Source: Tunturibacter empetritectus (lineage in GTDB: Bacteria; Acidobacteriota; Terriglobia; Terriglobales; Acidobacteriaceae). From it: 64,000 nucleotides of DNA. The notes beneath the pieces are model-generated. The model saw nothing but the letters and a program-made list of their open reading frames with translations. It ran no database searches and had not been told where the DNA came from. Where the stretch lies: NCBI RefSeq assembly GCF_040358985.1, contig NZ_CP132932.1:2046001-2110000 (forward strand), given 5' to 3'. Of the stretch, positions 46,483 to 56,100 are shown piece after piece. Position 1 is the first letter of the stretch. Each line of letters starts with the position of its first letter. Position numbers and translations under genes: made by a program.

Positions 46483-48029
46483 TAGCGGAGTTCGCCGATG
46501 AACGCGGCGTATGGGGCGAGCGTCATCTGTTCGAGATTCATCGTGCCGATGTTGTCGTCTGAGCGCAACACCGAGCGGAGGAAGCTTCCACGCAGATCGA
46601 GCCTTGTTGTATCTGCTTTGACCGACAGGATGACGGGATGCGCCGTGAGGTTGAAGAGCAGGATCATGACTGGAGACGTAGCCGAGACGAGCTTTGGTTT
46701 ACGGATCAGCACTAGAACGTTTTGATCGTCGCGGTTGATGGTGAGGCTGGTCCCCAAAGCGAGGGTGGAGTTGCCATGATGGAGCGCGGCGAGCTGGCGA
46801 TACCAGTTGAGGAGAGAGTCGGGGTCGGCGTCCTCGAGAGCGGCGTTCGGCGTGGCATCGGGTGAATAGTTGGCCGTGGTCGTCGGGGGGTTGTTTGTAA
46901 CTGGCGTCTGGCTGGCAGGTTTGTAGGGGACGTAGGTCTCGCTGGTGGTGGGCTTGTACGGGACGTAAGTTTCGCTGACGGGAGCAGGGGCAGGTTGTGG
47001 GGGCAGAGGAGGTGCGTCCCACAGAATCAGCGGTGTGGCTGCGCGGGAGAGAGAGGGAGAACGGACGCCGAGTTCCTGCCCATAGTAGAGCAGCGACTCG
47101 GCGCGGGTGGTAAAGAGAAGAGTTGCGACCAATTTGGCGATAGCGAGGTCGTGCTGGCCGTCGGCGTAGCGGCTCATGCTGCGGGTGAAGGTGGGGCCAT
47201 CGGTGGCGAGGAGCGGAAGGCTGTGGCCGGCTTGCTGGATGTCCTGGAGGCGGTCGATAAGGGGGCGGATGGTGGATGCGTTGAGTGGGGTGATAGCGCC
47301 GAGGCGGTCGTCGAGCAGGAGCTGCGGGGATTGCGTGTCGAGCACGGTGCTGCGTGGCTGGGTGGTAGTGTGTGCTTGCCGCCGTGAGCGGGAGTGTGCG
47401 TGGTGGCGGCCTCGGGTGGCGGGCTGCGGCTGCGGTTGAGGCTGGGCGGTTGCGACTAAATTGGGGTCCGCATCGGCGATGAGGATGCGTTGGCCGAGGT
47501 AGCTGACGGTTGTGGTGCGAAGGGTTGCAGCCTGTTGGTGGGCGGCTTCGTTGGTGCCGCTGACATGAAAGCCGGCGATGCCCCGGTTGAGCCAGAAGCG
47601 CGCGACGTTGGGCAGGTCCTCGGCGGGTATGGCGGGGTCGAGGTCGAGCAGGACGCGGAGATGACGGCTGCTGGCTTCGCGAAGGAGATCGTCGAACTCG
47701 TCGAGGGAGCCGAGGGCGGGATCGATGGTCTCGGCATGAGTGGGGTCGGACTGCAGATGCGTGAGCAGGATGGCGTCGGTTCCGAGGGAGTGGATGTAGT
47801 CGAGACGATGGACGATGCCATGAAGGGGGCTGTCTCCGGCCGGGCTGAAGTCGACTGGGTTGATCTCATAGATGATGGCGCGCTGCCACCAGAGGTCGGT
47901 GGTGATGCCGGAGCCAACCCAGCCGGGGCGGGCGAGAGTCTGCGATGAGGCGAGGGGAGCGGCTGCGCTGAGAGAGCAGGCGAGACAGAAGGAGAGAAGA
48001 TGTCGGGGAGTTCGGAGGGAGGTGATCAT
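46479..48029 (-). CDS. GH13-like alpha-amylase fold protein lacking catalytic residues
   Basis: 516 residues with a signal peptide (LLSFCLACSLSAAAPLASSQT). The GH13 barrel can be followed: IIYEINPVDFSP, LDYIHSLGTDAILL, LDEFDDLLREASSRHLRVLLDLDP and LLYYGQELGV. At conserved region II, where active enzymes have GFRxD with the nucleophile aspartate, it reads GFHVSGT with Ser157. The acid glutamate region reads ILIADADPN and the histidine-aspartate of region IV reads LLATDGPTF. A linker before residue 400 has two copies of SETYVPYKP. It is probably inactive as a glycosidase and may bind carbohydrate or act as a scaffold. Confidence 0.78.
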   Translation of the reverse strand: MITSLRTPRHLLSFCLACSLSAAAPLASSQTLARPGWVGSGITTDLWWQRAIIYEINPVDFSPAGDSPLHGIVHRLDYIHSLGTDAILLTHLQSDPTHAETIDPALGSLDEFDDLLREASSRHLRVLLDLDPAIPAEDLPNVARFWLNRGIAGFHVSGTNEAAHQQAATLRTTTVSYLGQRILIADADPNLVATAQPQPQPQPATRGRHHAHSRSRRQAHTTTQPRSTVLDTQSPQLLLDDRLGAITPLNASTIRPLIDRLQDIQQAGHSLPLLATDGPTFTRSMSRYADGQHDLAIAKLVATLLFTTRAESLLYYGQELGVRSPSLSRAATPLILWDAPPLPPQPAPAPVSETYVPYKPTTSETYVPYKPASQTPVTNNPPTTTANYSPDATPNAALEDADPDSLLNWYRQLAALHHGNSTLALGTSLTINRDDQNVLVLIRKPKLVSATSPVMILLFNLTAHPVILSVKADTTRLDLRGSFLRSVLRSDDNIGTMNLEQMTLAPYAAFIGELRY

Positions 48030-48190
48030 GCGTTGTTATTGAGATGCTACGCGAGACGGCCGGGGAATGGGATGGCGGTATATGGGCGGTTTGGGCTGGG
48101 TTCGCCGACTGCAGTTTTGTTCCTCTCCTTGTATTTGAAGGAGCGAGGTTTTATGGTCAATAAATCCGCTGCAGATAAAAGGAGATTCGC

Positions 48191-49681
48191 ATGAAAGGTC
48201 TTGCTGCTTTTGGTATGGGGGCTGCACTGTTTTTTGTTCAGCCGGGGGTCGCACAGATGGGCGCGCCGGATACGCCGCCGCCGGTCTCGATGCCGGCTAT
48301 CCATGGGCCGCTCGCGGCGAAGTATAAGGCAGATGCGGATCGAATTTTGCAAGCAAGCGAGACGGATGACGATGGATATGTGGCGCTGACGTATCTGTGC
48401 GATCACATTGGCAAGCGGCTGAGCGGATCGCCGCAGCTCAACACGGCAGTCGAATGGGGCGCGGATCTGATGCGCAAGGCCGGCCTCGAGAACGTGACCG
48501 TTCAGCCGGTGATGGTTCCGCATTGGGTGAGGGGGGAGGAGTCGGGCGCGATCGTTGCGCCGGTGACGAAGCCGCTGCATATGCTGGGACTCGGCATGAG
48601 CGTGGGCACACCGAAGGGAGGCATTACGGCTGAGGCAGTGTTTGTGCCGAGCTTTGAGGCGCTGGATGCGTTGTCGCCGGAGCAGGTGAAGGGAAAGATC
48701 GTGGTGTTCAATCCGGGCTGGCATGGCTATGGAGTGAACGTGATGTATCGCGCGATTGGGCCGTCGAAGGCTGCGGCGAAGGGTGCAGTGGGCGTGCTGG
48801 TGCGGTCGGCTACGGGGCTGGCGATGCAGACACCGCATACGGGGTCGCTCTACTACGACGAGAAGGTGACGAAGATTCCTGCGGCCGCCATTTCAATCGA
48901 AGACGCGTTGATGATCGAGCGGCTGTGCAAAGAAGGGCCGGTGAAGGTGCACCTCCAAATGGACGCGCACATGGAGCCGGAGGTGAAGGCCGGTAATGTG
49001 ATCGGCGAGATTGTTGGCAGCGAGCATCCGGAGCAGGTGGTGGTGATTGGCGGACACATCGACTCGTGGGATGTGGGCCAGGGCGCGCAGGATGATGGCT
49101 CGGGCATCATGGGAACGTTTCAGGCGGTGACGCTGATTCATAAGCTTGGGCTGAAACCAAAGCGGACGATCCGCCTGGTGTTCTGGGTGAATGAAGAGAA
49201 TGGCGAGGCAGGCGGAAAGGCGTATCGAAAGATGATTGGGCCGAAGATCGGCGAACAGGTTGCGGCGATCGAGATGGATGAAGGAGCGGAAAAGCCGCTG
49301 GGGATTGGGTTTGGCGGGTTCGAGTCGCTGATGCCAGGCGCGCCGCCGTTTGACTTGAGCAAGCTGCCGCCGGATCAACAGCAGTCGTTTGCGGCGTTGC
49401 AGGATATCGCTTCGCTACTGGGGTCGATCGGTGCGGATAAAGTACTGCCGGGCGGAGGTGGATCGGACATCGAGCCGCTTACCGATGACGGAGTTCCTGC
49501 GCTGGCTCCGCGGACCGAGGATCTGCACTACTTCGACTGGCATCACACCGAGGCGGACACGCTGGATAAGGTCGATCCGAAGGAGTTTCGGAAGAGCGCG
49601 GCTATGTTGTCCGTCGTGGCTTATGTGCTGGCGGATATGGATGGCCGCTTGGCGGGGAAGGTCGCTGTAGCGGCGAAGTAG
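48191..49681 (+). CDS. Secreted M28 family zinc aminopeptidase
   Basis: 496 residues with a signal peptide (KGLAAFGMGAALFFVQPGVAQ). A PA-like insert lies around residues 150-240. The zinc ligands follow in order: VVIGGHIDSWDVGQGAQDDG, VNEENGEAGG, AAIEMDEG and DWHHTEADTLD. The family removes N-terminal amino acids or processes carboxypeptidase Q substrates; length and layout match carboxypeptidase Q/PA-domain members. AAGGAG stands nine bases before ATG 48191. A perfect terminator follows at 49696. Confidence 0.94.
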   Translation: MKGLAAFGMGAALFFVQPGVAQMGAPDTPPPVSMPAIHGPLAAKYKADADRILQASETDDDGYVALTYLCDHIGKRLSGSPQLNTAVEWGADLMRKAGLENVTVQPVMVPHWVRGEESGAIVAPVTKPLHMLGLGMSVGTPKGGITAEAVFVPSFEALDALSPEQVKGKIVVFNPGWHGYGVNVMYRAIGPSKAAAKGAVGVLVRSATGLAMQTPHTGSLYYDEKVTKIPAAAISIEDALMIERLCKEGPVKVHLQMDAHMEPEVKAGNVIGEIVGSEHPEQVVVIGGHIDSWDVGQGAQDDGSGIMGTFQAVTLIHKLGLKPKRTIRLVFWVNEENGEAGGKAYRKMIGPKIGEQVAAIEMDEGAEKPLGIGFGGFESLMPGAPPFDLSKLPPDQQQSFAALQDIASLLGSIGADKVLPGGGGSDIEPLTDDGVPALAPRTEDLHYFDWHHTEADTLDKVDPKEFRKSAAMLSVVAYVLADMDGRLAGKVAVAAK

Positions 49682-49695
49682 CTTTGGTTAGAGAG

Positions 49696-49735
49696 ATGGC
49701 TGTGGCGGAGTCATTCCGCTACAGCCATTTTTTTT
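49696..49735 (+). terminator. Strong rho-independent terminator after the M28 gene
   Basis: A 14-bp stem with one G-U pair (49696-49709 with 49715-49728), a 5-base loop and eight T residues. It ends 15 bases after the peptidase stop codon. Confidence 0.95.
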
Positions 49736-49748
49736 GCGAGTCAGGGAG

Positions 49749-50696
49749 TCAGCGCGGTGGTGGTGCCGTAGACGGTGGAACGGGTTTGCCATTGGCGGTG
49801 TCGGACTCCATCAGCTCGGCGCGAGTGCCGTCGGGGTCGAAGAGGTTGACTTGGCGCTTGCCGTTGACGCCGGTGTGTGGAGCGATGGGCTTGCCGTAAC
49901 TTTCGAACGCGGGGCGAGCCTCGAGGGTTGCGATGGACTTTGCGACGTCGGGCACGAGAAGTGAGATGTGCTCTTGGCCGCCGCGTTTATCGGGTGCAGG
50001 AAGGTCGCGGTAGAGCATGAACTCGACGTAGTCGTTGCCGTCGGGCACCTGCATGTCGATCCAGCTTAGTTGTGTTCCGTTGGAGCTGCCGCGCCAGAAC
50101 TCGTGAAAGCCGAGAACTTCGCCATAAAACTTGATGGACTTTTCGCTGCTGCCGACGAGAAAGCCGAGGTGATAGATGGAGTCGGAGATGCGCGTTGCAG
50201 GCAGGAATTTGCCGGCGTTGCGAGCCTCCATGCCGTCCGGCTGGGGTTCGACGAACTCGATGAGATTGCCGTCAGGATCTTTGATCTCGAAGTTCAGGTC
50301 GCCGATCTTGCCGTTGCTGACTTTGCTGTCGACCGTAACGCCGCGAGAGGCGAGGTAACGGCGCATCTGCTCAGCATTTGAAACCGTAAAGGCGATGTGG
50401 TTGAGATGGCCAGAGTCTGTCAGTGGCTGCTGGTTGAAGAGTTCAACGTGCTGGTGATCGTTGATCTTTATGAAGGCAATGTGGACAGTGCCGTCTGGGT
50501 TCCTAAGATCGTAGAGCTCGTCGTAACCGAGTAGGCCGTGCCAGAAGTCGAGCGCTTTTGGAAGATCGGAGACGAAGAAACCGACGTGCGAGATGCCGAG
50601 GATGCGGGGGCGGAGGGGCGCGGTTTGAGCCGAAGCGGCGAGGGTGCAGGCTAAGAAGACGGCGAAGAGAAACGCTGGTCTTTTGCTTCGATTCAT
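49749..50696 (-). CDS. Secreted two-domain VOC protein
   Basis: 315 residues. A signal peptide (KRPAFLFAVFLACTLAASAQ) is followed by two VOC modules: GISHVGFFVSDLPKALDFWH with VELFNQQPL, then SIYHLGFLVGSSEKSIKFYG with VNLFDPDGTRAELME. Extradiol dioxygenases and glyoxalases share this layout. The metal ligands appear as His in ISHVGF and Glu residues in HVELF and RAELME. An export signal is unusual for VOC proteins. ATG 50696 is chosen because the 25 residues of a longer frame would block the signal peptide. Confidence 0.83.
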   Translation of the reverse strand: MNRSKRPAFLFAVFLACTLAASAQTAPLRPRILGISHVGFFVSDLPKALDFWHGLLGYDELYDLRNPDGTVHIAFIKINDHQHVELFNQQPLTDSGHLNHIAFTVSNAEQMRRYLASRGVTVDSKVSNGKIGDLNFEIKDPDGNLIEFVEPQPDGMEARNAGKFLPATRISDSIYHLGFLVGSSEKSIKFYGEVLGFHEFWRGSSNGTQLSWIDMQVPDGNDYVEFMLYRDLPAPDKRGGQEHISLLVPDVAKSIATLEARPAFESYGKPIAPHTGVNGKRQVNLFDPDGTRAELMESDTANGKPVPPSTAPPPR

Positions 50697-50942
50697 CAGA
50701 CTGATGATAGTCCTCTCCTCGGAGTCATCGTATCGTTGCGGTAATGGATTAGAACAAGGCGAACCGGCCACGAACGTTCTTTGTTCTCGCTAAATTTACC
50801 GTCGCCCGATTGACATGGATCACCCGGCTCGATAGCCTCAAGGTCCGACGGTGATTGGTAGGCCAGTCTTTTTGCTGTCGGAATCCCAAAAGCCCTTGCG
50901 GAGACTCCGCGTGATGCAAGGGGGCAGAAGGCTGGACTTTCA

Positions 50943-51422
50943 ATGAGCACAAGAGCAGATTTTAGCGTTGATGAGTGGGATCTCCTGCGATCCTCTCCGT
51001 TTATGGCGAGCATTCTGGTTGTAGCGGCGAGCCCCAGCGGTCCCATTGGCCTTGTTCAGGAGTCAACGGCTGCAGGCAAGATGATTATCCAGGCAGCGGG
51101 ATCAGCGCAGACTCCGCTGCTGAAGGATCTTGCGCAAGACCTGACGCAGAAGATGTCGATTCCGAAGCCGCCAGCAGGCGCAACCCCTGTTCAGGTGCAG
51201 GCGGCGGCAACCGAGATCCTGAAGCGGACCTCCGATCTGCTGGCACAGAAGGCCACGCCTGAGGAAGCAACCGAGGTGAAGCAGTGGCTGGCAGGAGTCG
51301 CCAAAGCGACCGCGGAGGCTACGAAGGAGGGCGGCTTCCTCGGCTTCGGCGGTACTCTGGTCTCGGAGGAGGAGAAGGCGGCACTGGCGACGATCAACTC
51401 GACGCTGGGACTTGCGGCCTGA
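50943..51422 (+). CDS. Unknown alpha-helical cytoplasmic protein
   Basis: 159 residues, no signal peptide or membrane helix. The first part is FSVDEWDLLRSSPFMASILV; the rest is Ala, Lys, Glu and Thr-rich with helical periodicity (AATEILKRTSDLLAQKATPE and VKQWLAGVAKATAEATKEGG). A glycine-rich turn FLGFGGTLVSEEE precedes the final helix. No known family is recognised, though FLGFGGxxVSxxE is a recurrent ending in small bacterial proteins of this kind. It converges with the aldehyde dehydrogenase gene. Confidence 0.72.
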   Translation: MSTRADFSVDEWDLLRSSPFMASILVVAASPSGPIGLVQESTAAGKMIIQAAGSAQTPLLKDLAQDLTQKMSIPKPPAGATPVQVQAAATEILKRTSDLLAQKATPEEATEVKQWLAGVAKATAEATKEGGFLGFGGTLVSEEEKAALATINSTLGLAA

Positions 51423-51439
51423 CCTCGATTTGCAGACGG

Positions 51440-52966
51440 CTAGCTGATGTCGAAGCTGACTCCCTGCGCCAGTGGCAGATCGGTGCCGTAGTTGATGGTG
51501 TTGGTGGCGCGGCGCATGTACTGCTTCCACGCGTCGGAGCCGGATTCGCGTCCGCCTCCAGTCTCTTTCTCGCCGCCGAACGCTCCGCCGATCTCCGCGC
51601 CGGAGGTGCCGATGTTGACGTTGGCGATGCCGCAGTCGGAGCCAGTGGCTGAGAGGAAGAGCTCGGCCTCGCGGAGGTTCATAGTGAAGATCGACGACGA
51701 GAGTCCCTGGGGTACATCGTTGTGTAGGGCGAGCGCGCCGGCGAAGTCGGTGTACTTGAGGACGTAGAGGATGGGAGCGAAGGTCTCGCGCTTGACGACC
51801 TCGGCCTGCGACGAGATCTCGACGAGGGCGGGGCGAACGTAGAAGGCCGCGGGGTTTTGCTTGTTGTCTATCTGGGTGGAGATGCGTTCGCCTCCGGTGA
51901 TGGTCGCGCCAGCGCTGCGAGCCTCTTCGAGCGACTTCTGCATCGCGTTGAAGGATCGTTCGTCGATGAGCGGGCCTACCAGGGTGCCTTGTGCTCCTGG
52001 GTCGCCGATGACGACCGAGCCGTAGACCTTCTTGAGCTGCGGAACGAGCTTGTCATAGACGCTCTCGTGGACGATCAGGCGGCGCAGTGTAGTGCAACGC
52101 TGGCCGGCGGTGCCCATTGCAGAGAAGGCGATGGCGCGGAGGGTGAGGTCGAGGTCCGCAGTGGGGGCGACGATGGCTGCGTTGTTGCCGCCGAGCTCGA
52201 GGATGGCCTTGGCGAAGCGCGCGGCGAGCTTCGGAGCTACAGCGCGGCCCATCGCAGTCGATCCCGTGGCAGAGACGAGTGGGATGAGTGGACTGTCGAC
52301 CAGTTGTTCGCCAACCTTGGCATCGCCGATGAGGAGGGTCGCCAAGCCAGCCGGAGTATTGCCGAACTTCTTTGCCGCCCGCTCGAATATGGCTTGCGTG
52401 GCGAGGGCGGTCAGCGGAGTTTTTTCGCTGGGCTTCCAGACGACGGCGTCTCCGCAGACGAGCGCAAGGGCGGCGTTCCAGCTCCACACGGCAACAGGGA
52501 AGTTGAAGGCGGAGATAACGCCGACGACGCCGAGGGGGTGCCAGGTCTCCATCATGCGATGCTTGCTGCGTTCAGAAGGAACGGTGAGTCCGGCTAGCTG
52601 GCGCGAAAGTCCGGCCGCGAAGGTGCAGATGTCGATCATCTCCTGAACCTCGCCCTGGCCTTCGGAGAGCAGCTTGCCGGTTTCGATGGTGACGAGGCGG
52701 CCCAGAGGTTCGATATTGGCGCGGAGTTCTTCGCCGAGAATGCGGATGAGTTCTCCTCGTTTGGGAGCAGGAACGTTGCGCCACTCGAGATAGGCGGCGT
52801 GCGCCTGGACAATAGCTTTTTGGGCGGCCTCGGCGGTGATGGTGGGGACCTGCGCGATAACTTCGCCGGTGATCGGTGTGCGAACGGTAAGCTCGCCTTT
52901 GGTGGTTGCGGCCGCAGGGACGCCGAGGGTGGCGAGGATGGATTCGACTTCTTGCTGGATCGTCAT
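51440..52966 (-). CDS. Aldehyde dehydrogenase, ALDH7 (alpha-aminoadipic semialdehyde) type
   Basis: 508 residues, the usual ALDH length. The ALDH7 signature ELGGNNAAIVAPTADLDLT contains the catalytic glutamate, and the nucleophile cysteine is in GTAGQRCTTLRRLIVHESVYD. The NAD site (SATGSTAMGRAVAPKLAARF) and the C-terminal NIGTSGAEIGGAFGGEKETGGG are present. ALDH7 enzymes oxidise alpha-aminoadipic semialdehyde to aminoadipate in lysine catabolism. No lysine aminotransferase is adjacent. ATG 52966 is the natural start. Confidence 0.94.
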   Translation of the reverse strand: MTIQQEVESILATLGVPAAATTKGELTVRTPITGEVIAQVPTITAEAAQKAIVQAHAAYLEWRNVPAPKRGELIRILGEELRANIEPLGRLVTIETGKLLSEGQGEVQEMIDICTFAAGLSRQLAGLTVPSERSKHRMMETWHPLGVVGVISAFNFPVAVWSWNAALALVCGDAVVWKPSEKTPLTALATQAIFERAAKKFGNTPAGLATLLIGDAKVGEQLVDSPLIPLVSATGSTAMGRAVAPKLAARFAKAILELGGNNAAIVAPTADLDLTLRAIAFSAMGTAGQRCTTLRRLIVHESVYDKLVPQLKKVYGSVVIGDPGAQGTLVGPLIDERSFNAMQKSLEEARSAGATITGGERISTQIDNKQNPAAFYVRPALVEISSQAEVVKRETFAPILYVLKYTDFAGALALHNDVPQGLSSSIFTMNLREAELFLSATGSDCGIANVNIGTSGAEIGGAFGGEKETGGGRESGSDAWKQYMRRATNTINYGTDLPLAQGVSFDIS

Positions 52967-53181
52967 GGTTTGTCTTGATTCTTCTCGCAGTTAGCGTAGA
53001 TGCAGCTAGCGTAATGGTGCAGATCGCGGGCCTTCTCCAGTATAGCGGTTGGAGGATGGCTGGTACGCCGCACGAATGCGCTGAATTAGCATGGTGATTT
53101 GCGGCTTGAGGGGATGACGGAGAACAGTTCGCGTGTGGCGCAAAGCCGCATCTCAGAATTGCGCGAGGAGGCATCCGGCAA

Positions 53182-56100
53182 TCAGGGCAGGTCGACGAGG
53201 ATGCGGGCGCCGTAGTTGAATACGAGGTAGTTGCCGGAGAGGGCTGAGGGACCAACCTGAGGTTGTATTTGTGCTCCGCCAAGAGAAAGGGGTTCGGTCC
53301 AGGTGACGGCGCCGGTGGTAAGGGAGTAGATGGAGTAGTAGGAGTAGATCGAGTTGGAGTCAACGGTGAGGAAGCCGCCCGCTCCCTCCAATCCCGGGGC
53401 CAGTTGCGGGAGCGCGTTGAGCGTGGTGAGCTGCGCGCCGGTGGCGTCATAGATGACTGTTCCGGTGTATGGGGGCAAGGTTTCGGGGCGAATATCCGTG
53501 CCGAAGGTGTTTACGAGGACGCGGTTGTTGTCGATCCAGCCCACGACATAGCCATTGACCGTAGCAGCGAGGGTGCCGTTTTTGTAGATGCTGGTGGTGG
53601 ATGTGGACGACTCCGCGCCGGTGGAGACAGCGACGAGGGTGCCATCGGGAGAGAGAAAGATGGCACTGTTTCCGAAGTCGAGGTCGGAGGGAGGGTTATC
53701 GGACCAGATGATCGGCGAACCGGAGAGTGGTGTGACCTGGCGGGTGTAGACGGTGTTAGAGCCGTTGGGGGTTGACAGGTATTGGCCCAATGCGGCGCCT
53801 GAACCGGAGAGAGAGAAGTCGGAGAGGTCGGGCGTTGTTTGCGGATGGGAGGTGAGTTGATAGGGGAAGTTGTAGGTGACGGTGCCCGCGGGGAGAGAGT
53901 AGATGTTGAGAGTTCGGTCGGGTTCGTATTGGGAGTCAATGGGGTTGGCTGAGGCGGCGAGGACCGATCCATCGCTGGAGAGGACAATCTTTCCGGCGCG
54001 GAAGTTGATAGAGCCAACGATGGTTGGGGACGAAGTTTCGAACTCTAGAATCTTGCCGATGGCGGTAGAGATGACGACATTGCCGGGGGCTGCCGCAATG
54101 TCGTAGGCGGTGCCGTAGCCGAAGAAACGCGGCGTGGTAGTGGCGCTCGGGCCGTCGAGGACGACGCCATGCACATTGCCTACGGCCCACAGGCTGGGAG
54201 AGAGGGCAGCAAAGGCGTGCTCATAGGCGACGGGAAGGGCGGTGCTGCTGCTGAGGGTTGGAGTGGTGCCGGACAGGTCGATGGTGGACGCCGCTGGGGT
54301 TCCGTAGGGGAGCACGCCGAGGGTGGAACCAGAGGGAATGACGACGGTGTCGGTGTCCAACGTATACGTGGTGGTGGGAGTGGTGGCGCCGATCGGGTAG
54401 AGGCTGAGGATGTTGTTGAAAGTGTAAGTCCAGAACCAATTGGCGTAGCCGTTGAGACCGCCCGGGTCGCTGAGCGATAGCATCCCTTGCTGGACTGTGG
54501 CCGCGGAGTAGGTGTAGACGTCGTAGACTGGCGAATTTGCGGGCGGGCTGAGGTTTGGCGTGTTGGTGAGAAAGTGGCTGCCGTCGGTAAACCAGGTGTT
54601 GAAGTTGGCGGTGAAGGCAGGACCGACGGAGGAGGTTCCGGAGGGAACGGAGTCGGTTTCGATGACGTTGGCGCCGGCGGGCCCCAGGGCAATTTGAAGC
54701 TGTCCGGACGCGGCGAAGGCGTTTGCAATCGAGTAGTCGCCGTGGCGAGAGAACAGGAGATGTCCGTTGCTGGTGCTCCAAACCGAGAGACCGGAAGCGT
54801 AGCCGGAGGCGATGTAGGTGCCGTCGGTGGAGAGCTTCCACCAGGCGGAGGGGGGGACGGTGGGGACTGGGTCGAGGCTGGGAGAGGTGAGGGTGGCGAT
54901 GAGGCTTCCATCAACATTGGAACGAACTTCCACCGCGTTTGCGATGCCGATGGCGAGGACGGAGCCGGCCATATCGGATGGATAAAGAGGGGTGCCGGCC
55001 CCATCGCCGCTGGCGAGCTCTGTCGTGGTCGTGTAGTCCCAGAGCACCCAATGACCGTTGCCGTCCTGGGTGAAGAGGCGGGTGGGCTGGAGACGCATGA
55101 CGACAATCGAGCCGGTCTGGCCGAGGTCGAGCAGACTGAAGACGGTGAAGCTGGCTACTGTAATGGTGACCGTTGCGGTCGTGGAGCCGGCGGAGTTGGT
55201 TGCAGTGATGGTGTAGGTGGCTTGCGGGGTAGCGGCGGTAGGCGTGCCGGAAATTGCGCCGGTCGATGCGCTGAGGCTGAGGCCGGCGGGAAGCGCCGGG
55301 CTGACCGTGTAGGTGGTTACTGTTCCATTGACGGTTGGAGTGTCGGTGGCGATCGCCTGCCCGACCTTCGAGGTGATAGTGGTCTGCGGATAGGCAAGGT
55401 TTGTGGGCGGCGTAGCAAGGTTCACTGTGATCTGCACAGTTGCCGTCGTGCTGCCGGCGGAGTTGGTTGCGGTGACGGTGTAGGTAGCTTGTGGGGTAGC
55501 GGCGGTCGGCGTGCCGGAGATTGCGCCGGTCGATGCGCTGAGGCCGAGGCCTGCAGGAAGCGCCGGGCTGACGGTATAGGTGGTTACTGTTCCATTGACG
55601 GTTGGAGTATCTGTGGCGATGGCCTGGCCGACAATCGCGGTGATGGCGGTCTGTGGATAGACAAGGTTTGTGGGGGGAGTAAGGTTCACTGTGATCTGCA
55701 CCGTTGCCGTCGTGCTGCCGGCTGAGTTGGTCGCGGTGATGGTGTAGGTGGCCTGCGGGGTAACAGTGGTTGGCGTGCCGGAGATTGCGCCGGTCGATGC
55801 ACTAAGGCTGAGACCTGCAGGAAGCGCCGGGCTGACGGCGAAGCTGGTTACAGTCCCGGTGACGGTTGGGGTATCCGTAGCGATGGAACTGCCGACAATC
55901 GCGGCGATGGTGGTCTGCGGATAGACGAGGTTTGTTGGCGGAGCAAGGTTCACTGTGATCTGCACCGTTGCCGTTGTGCTGCCAGCAGAGTTAGATGCGG
56001 TGATGGTGTAGGTGGCCTGCGGGGTAACAGTGGTTGGCGTGCCGGAGATTGCGCCGGTCGATGCACTAAGGCTGAGACCTGCAGGAAGCGCCGGGCTGAC

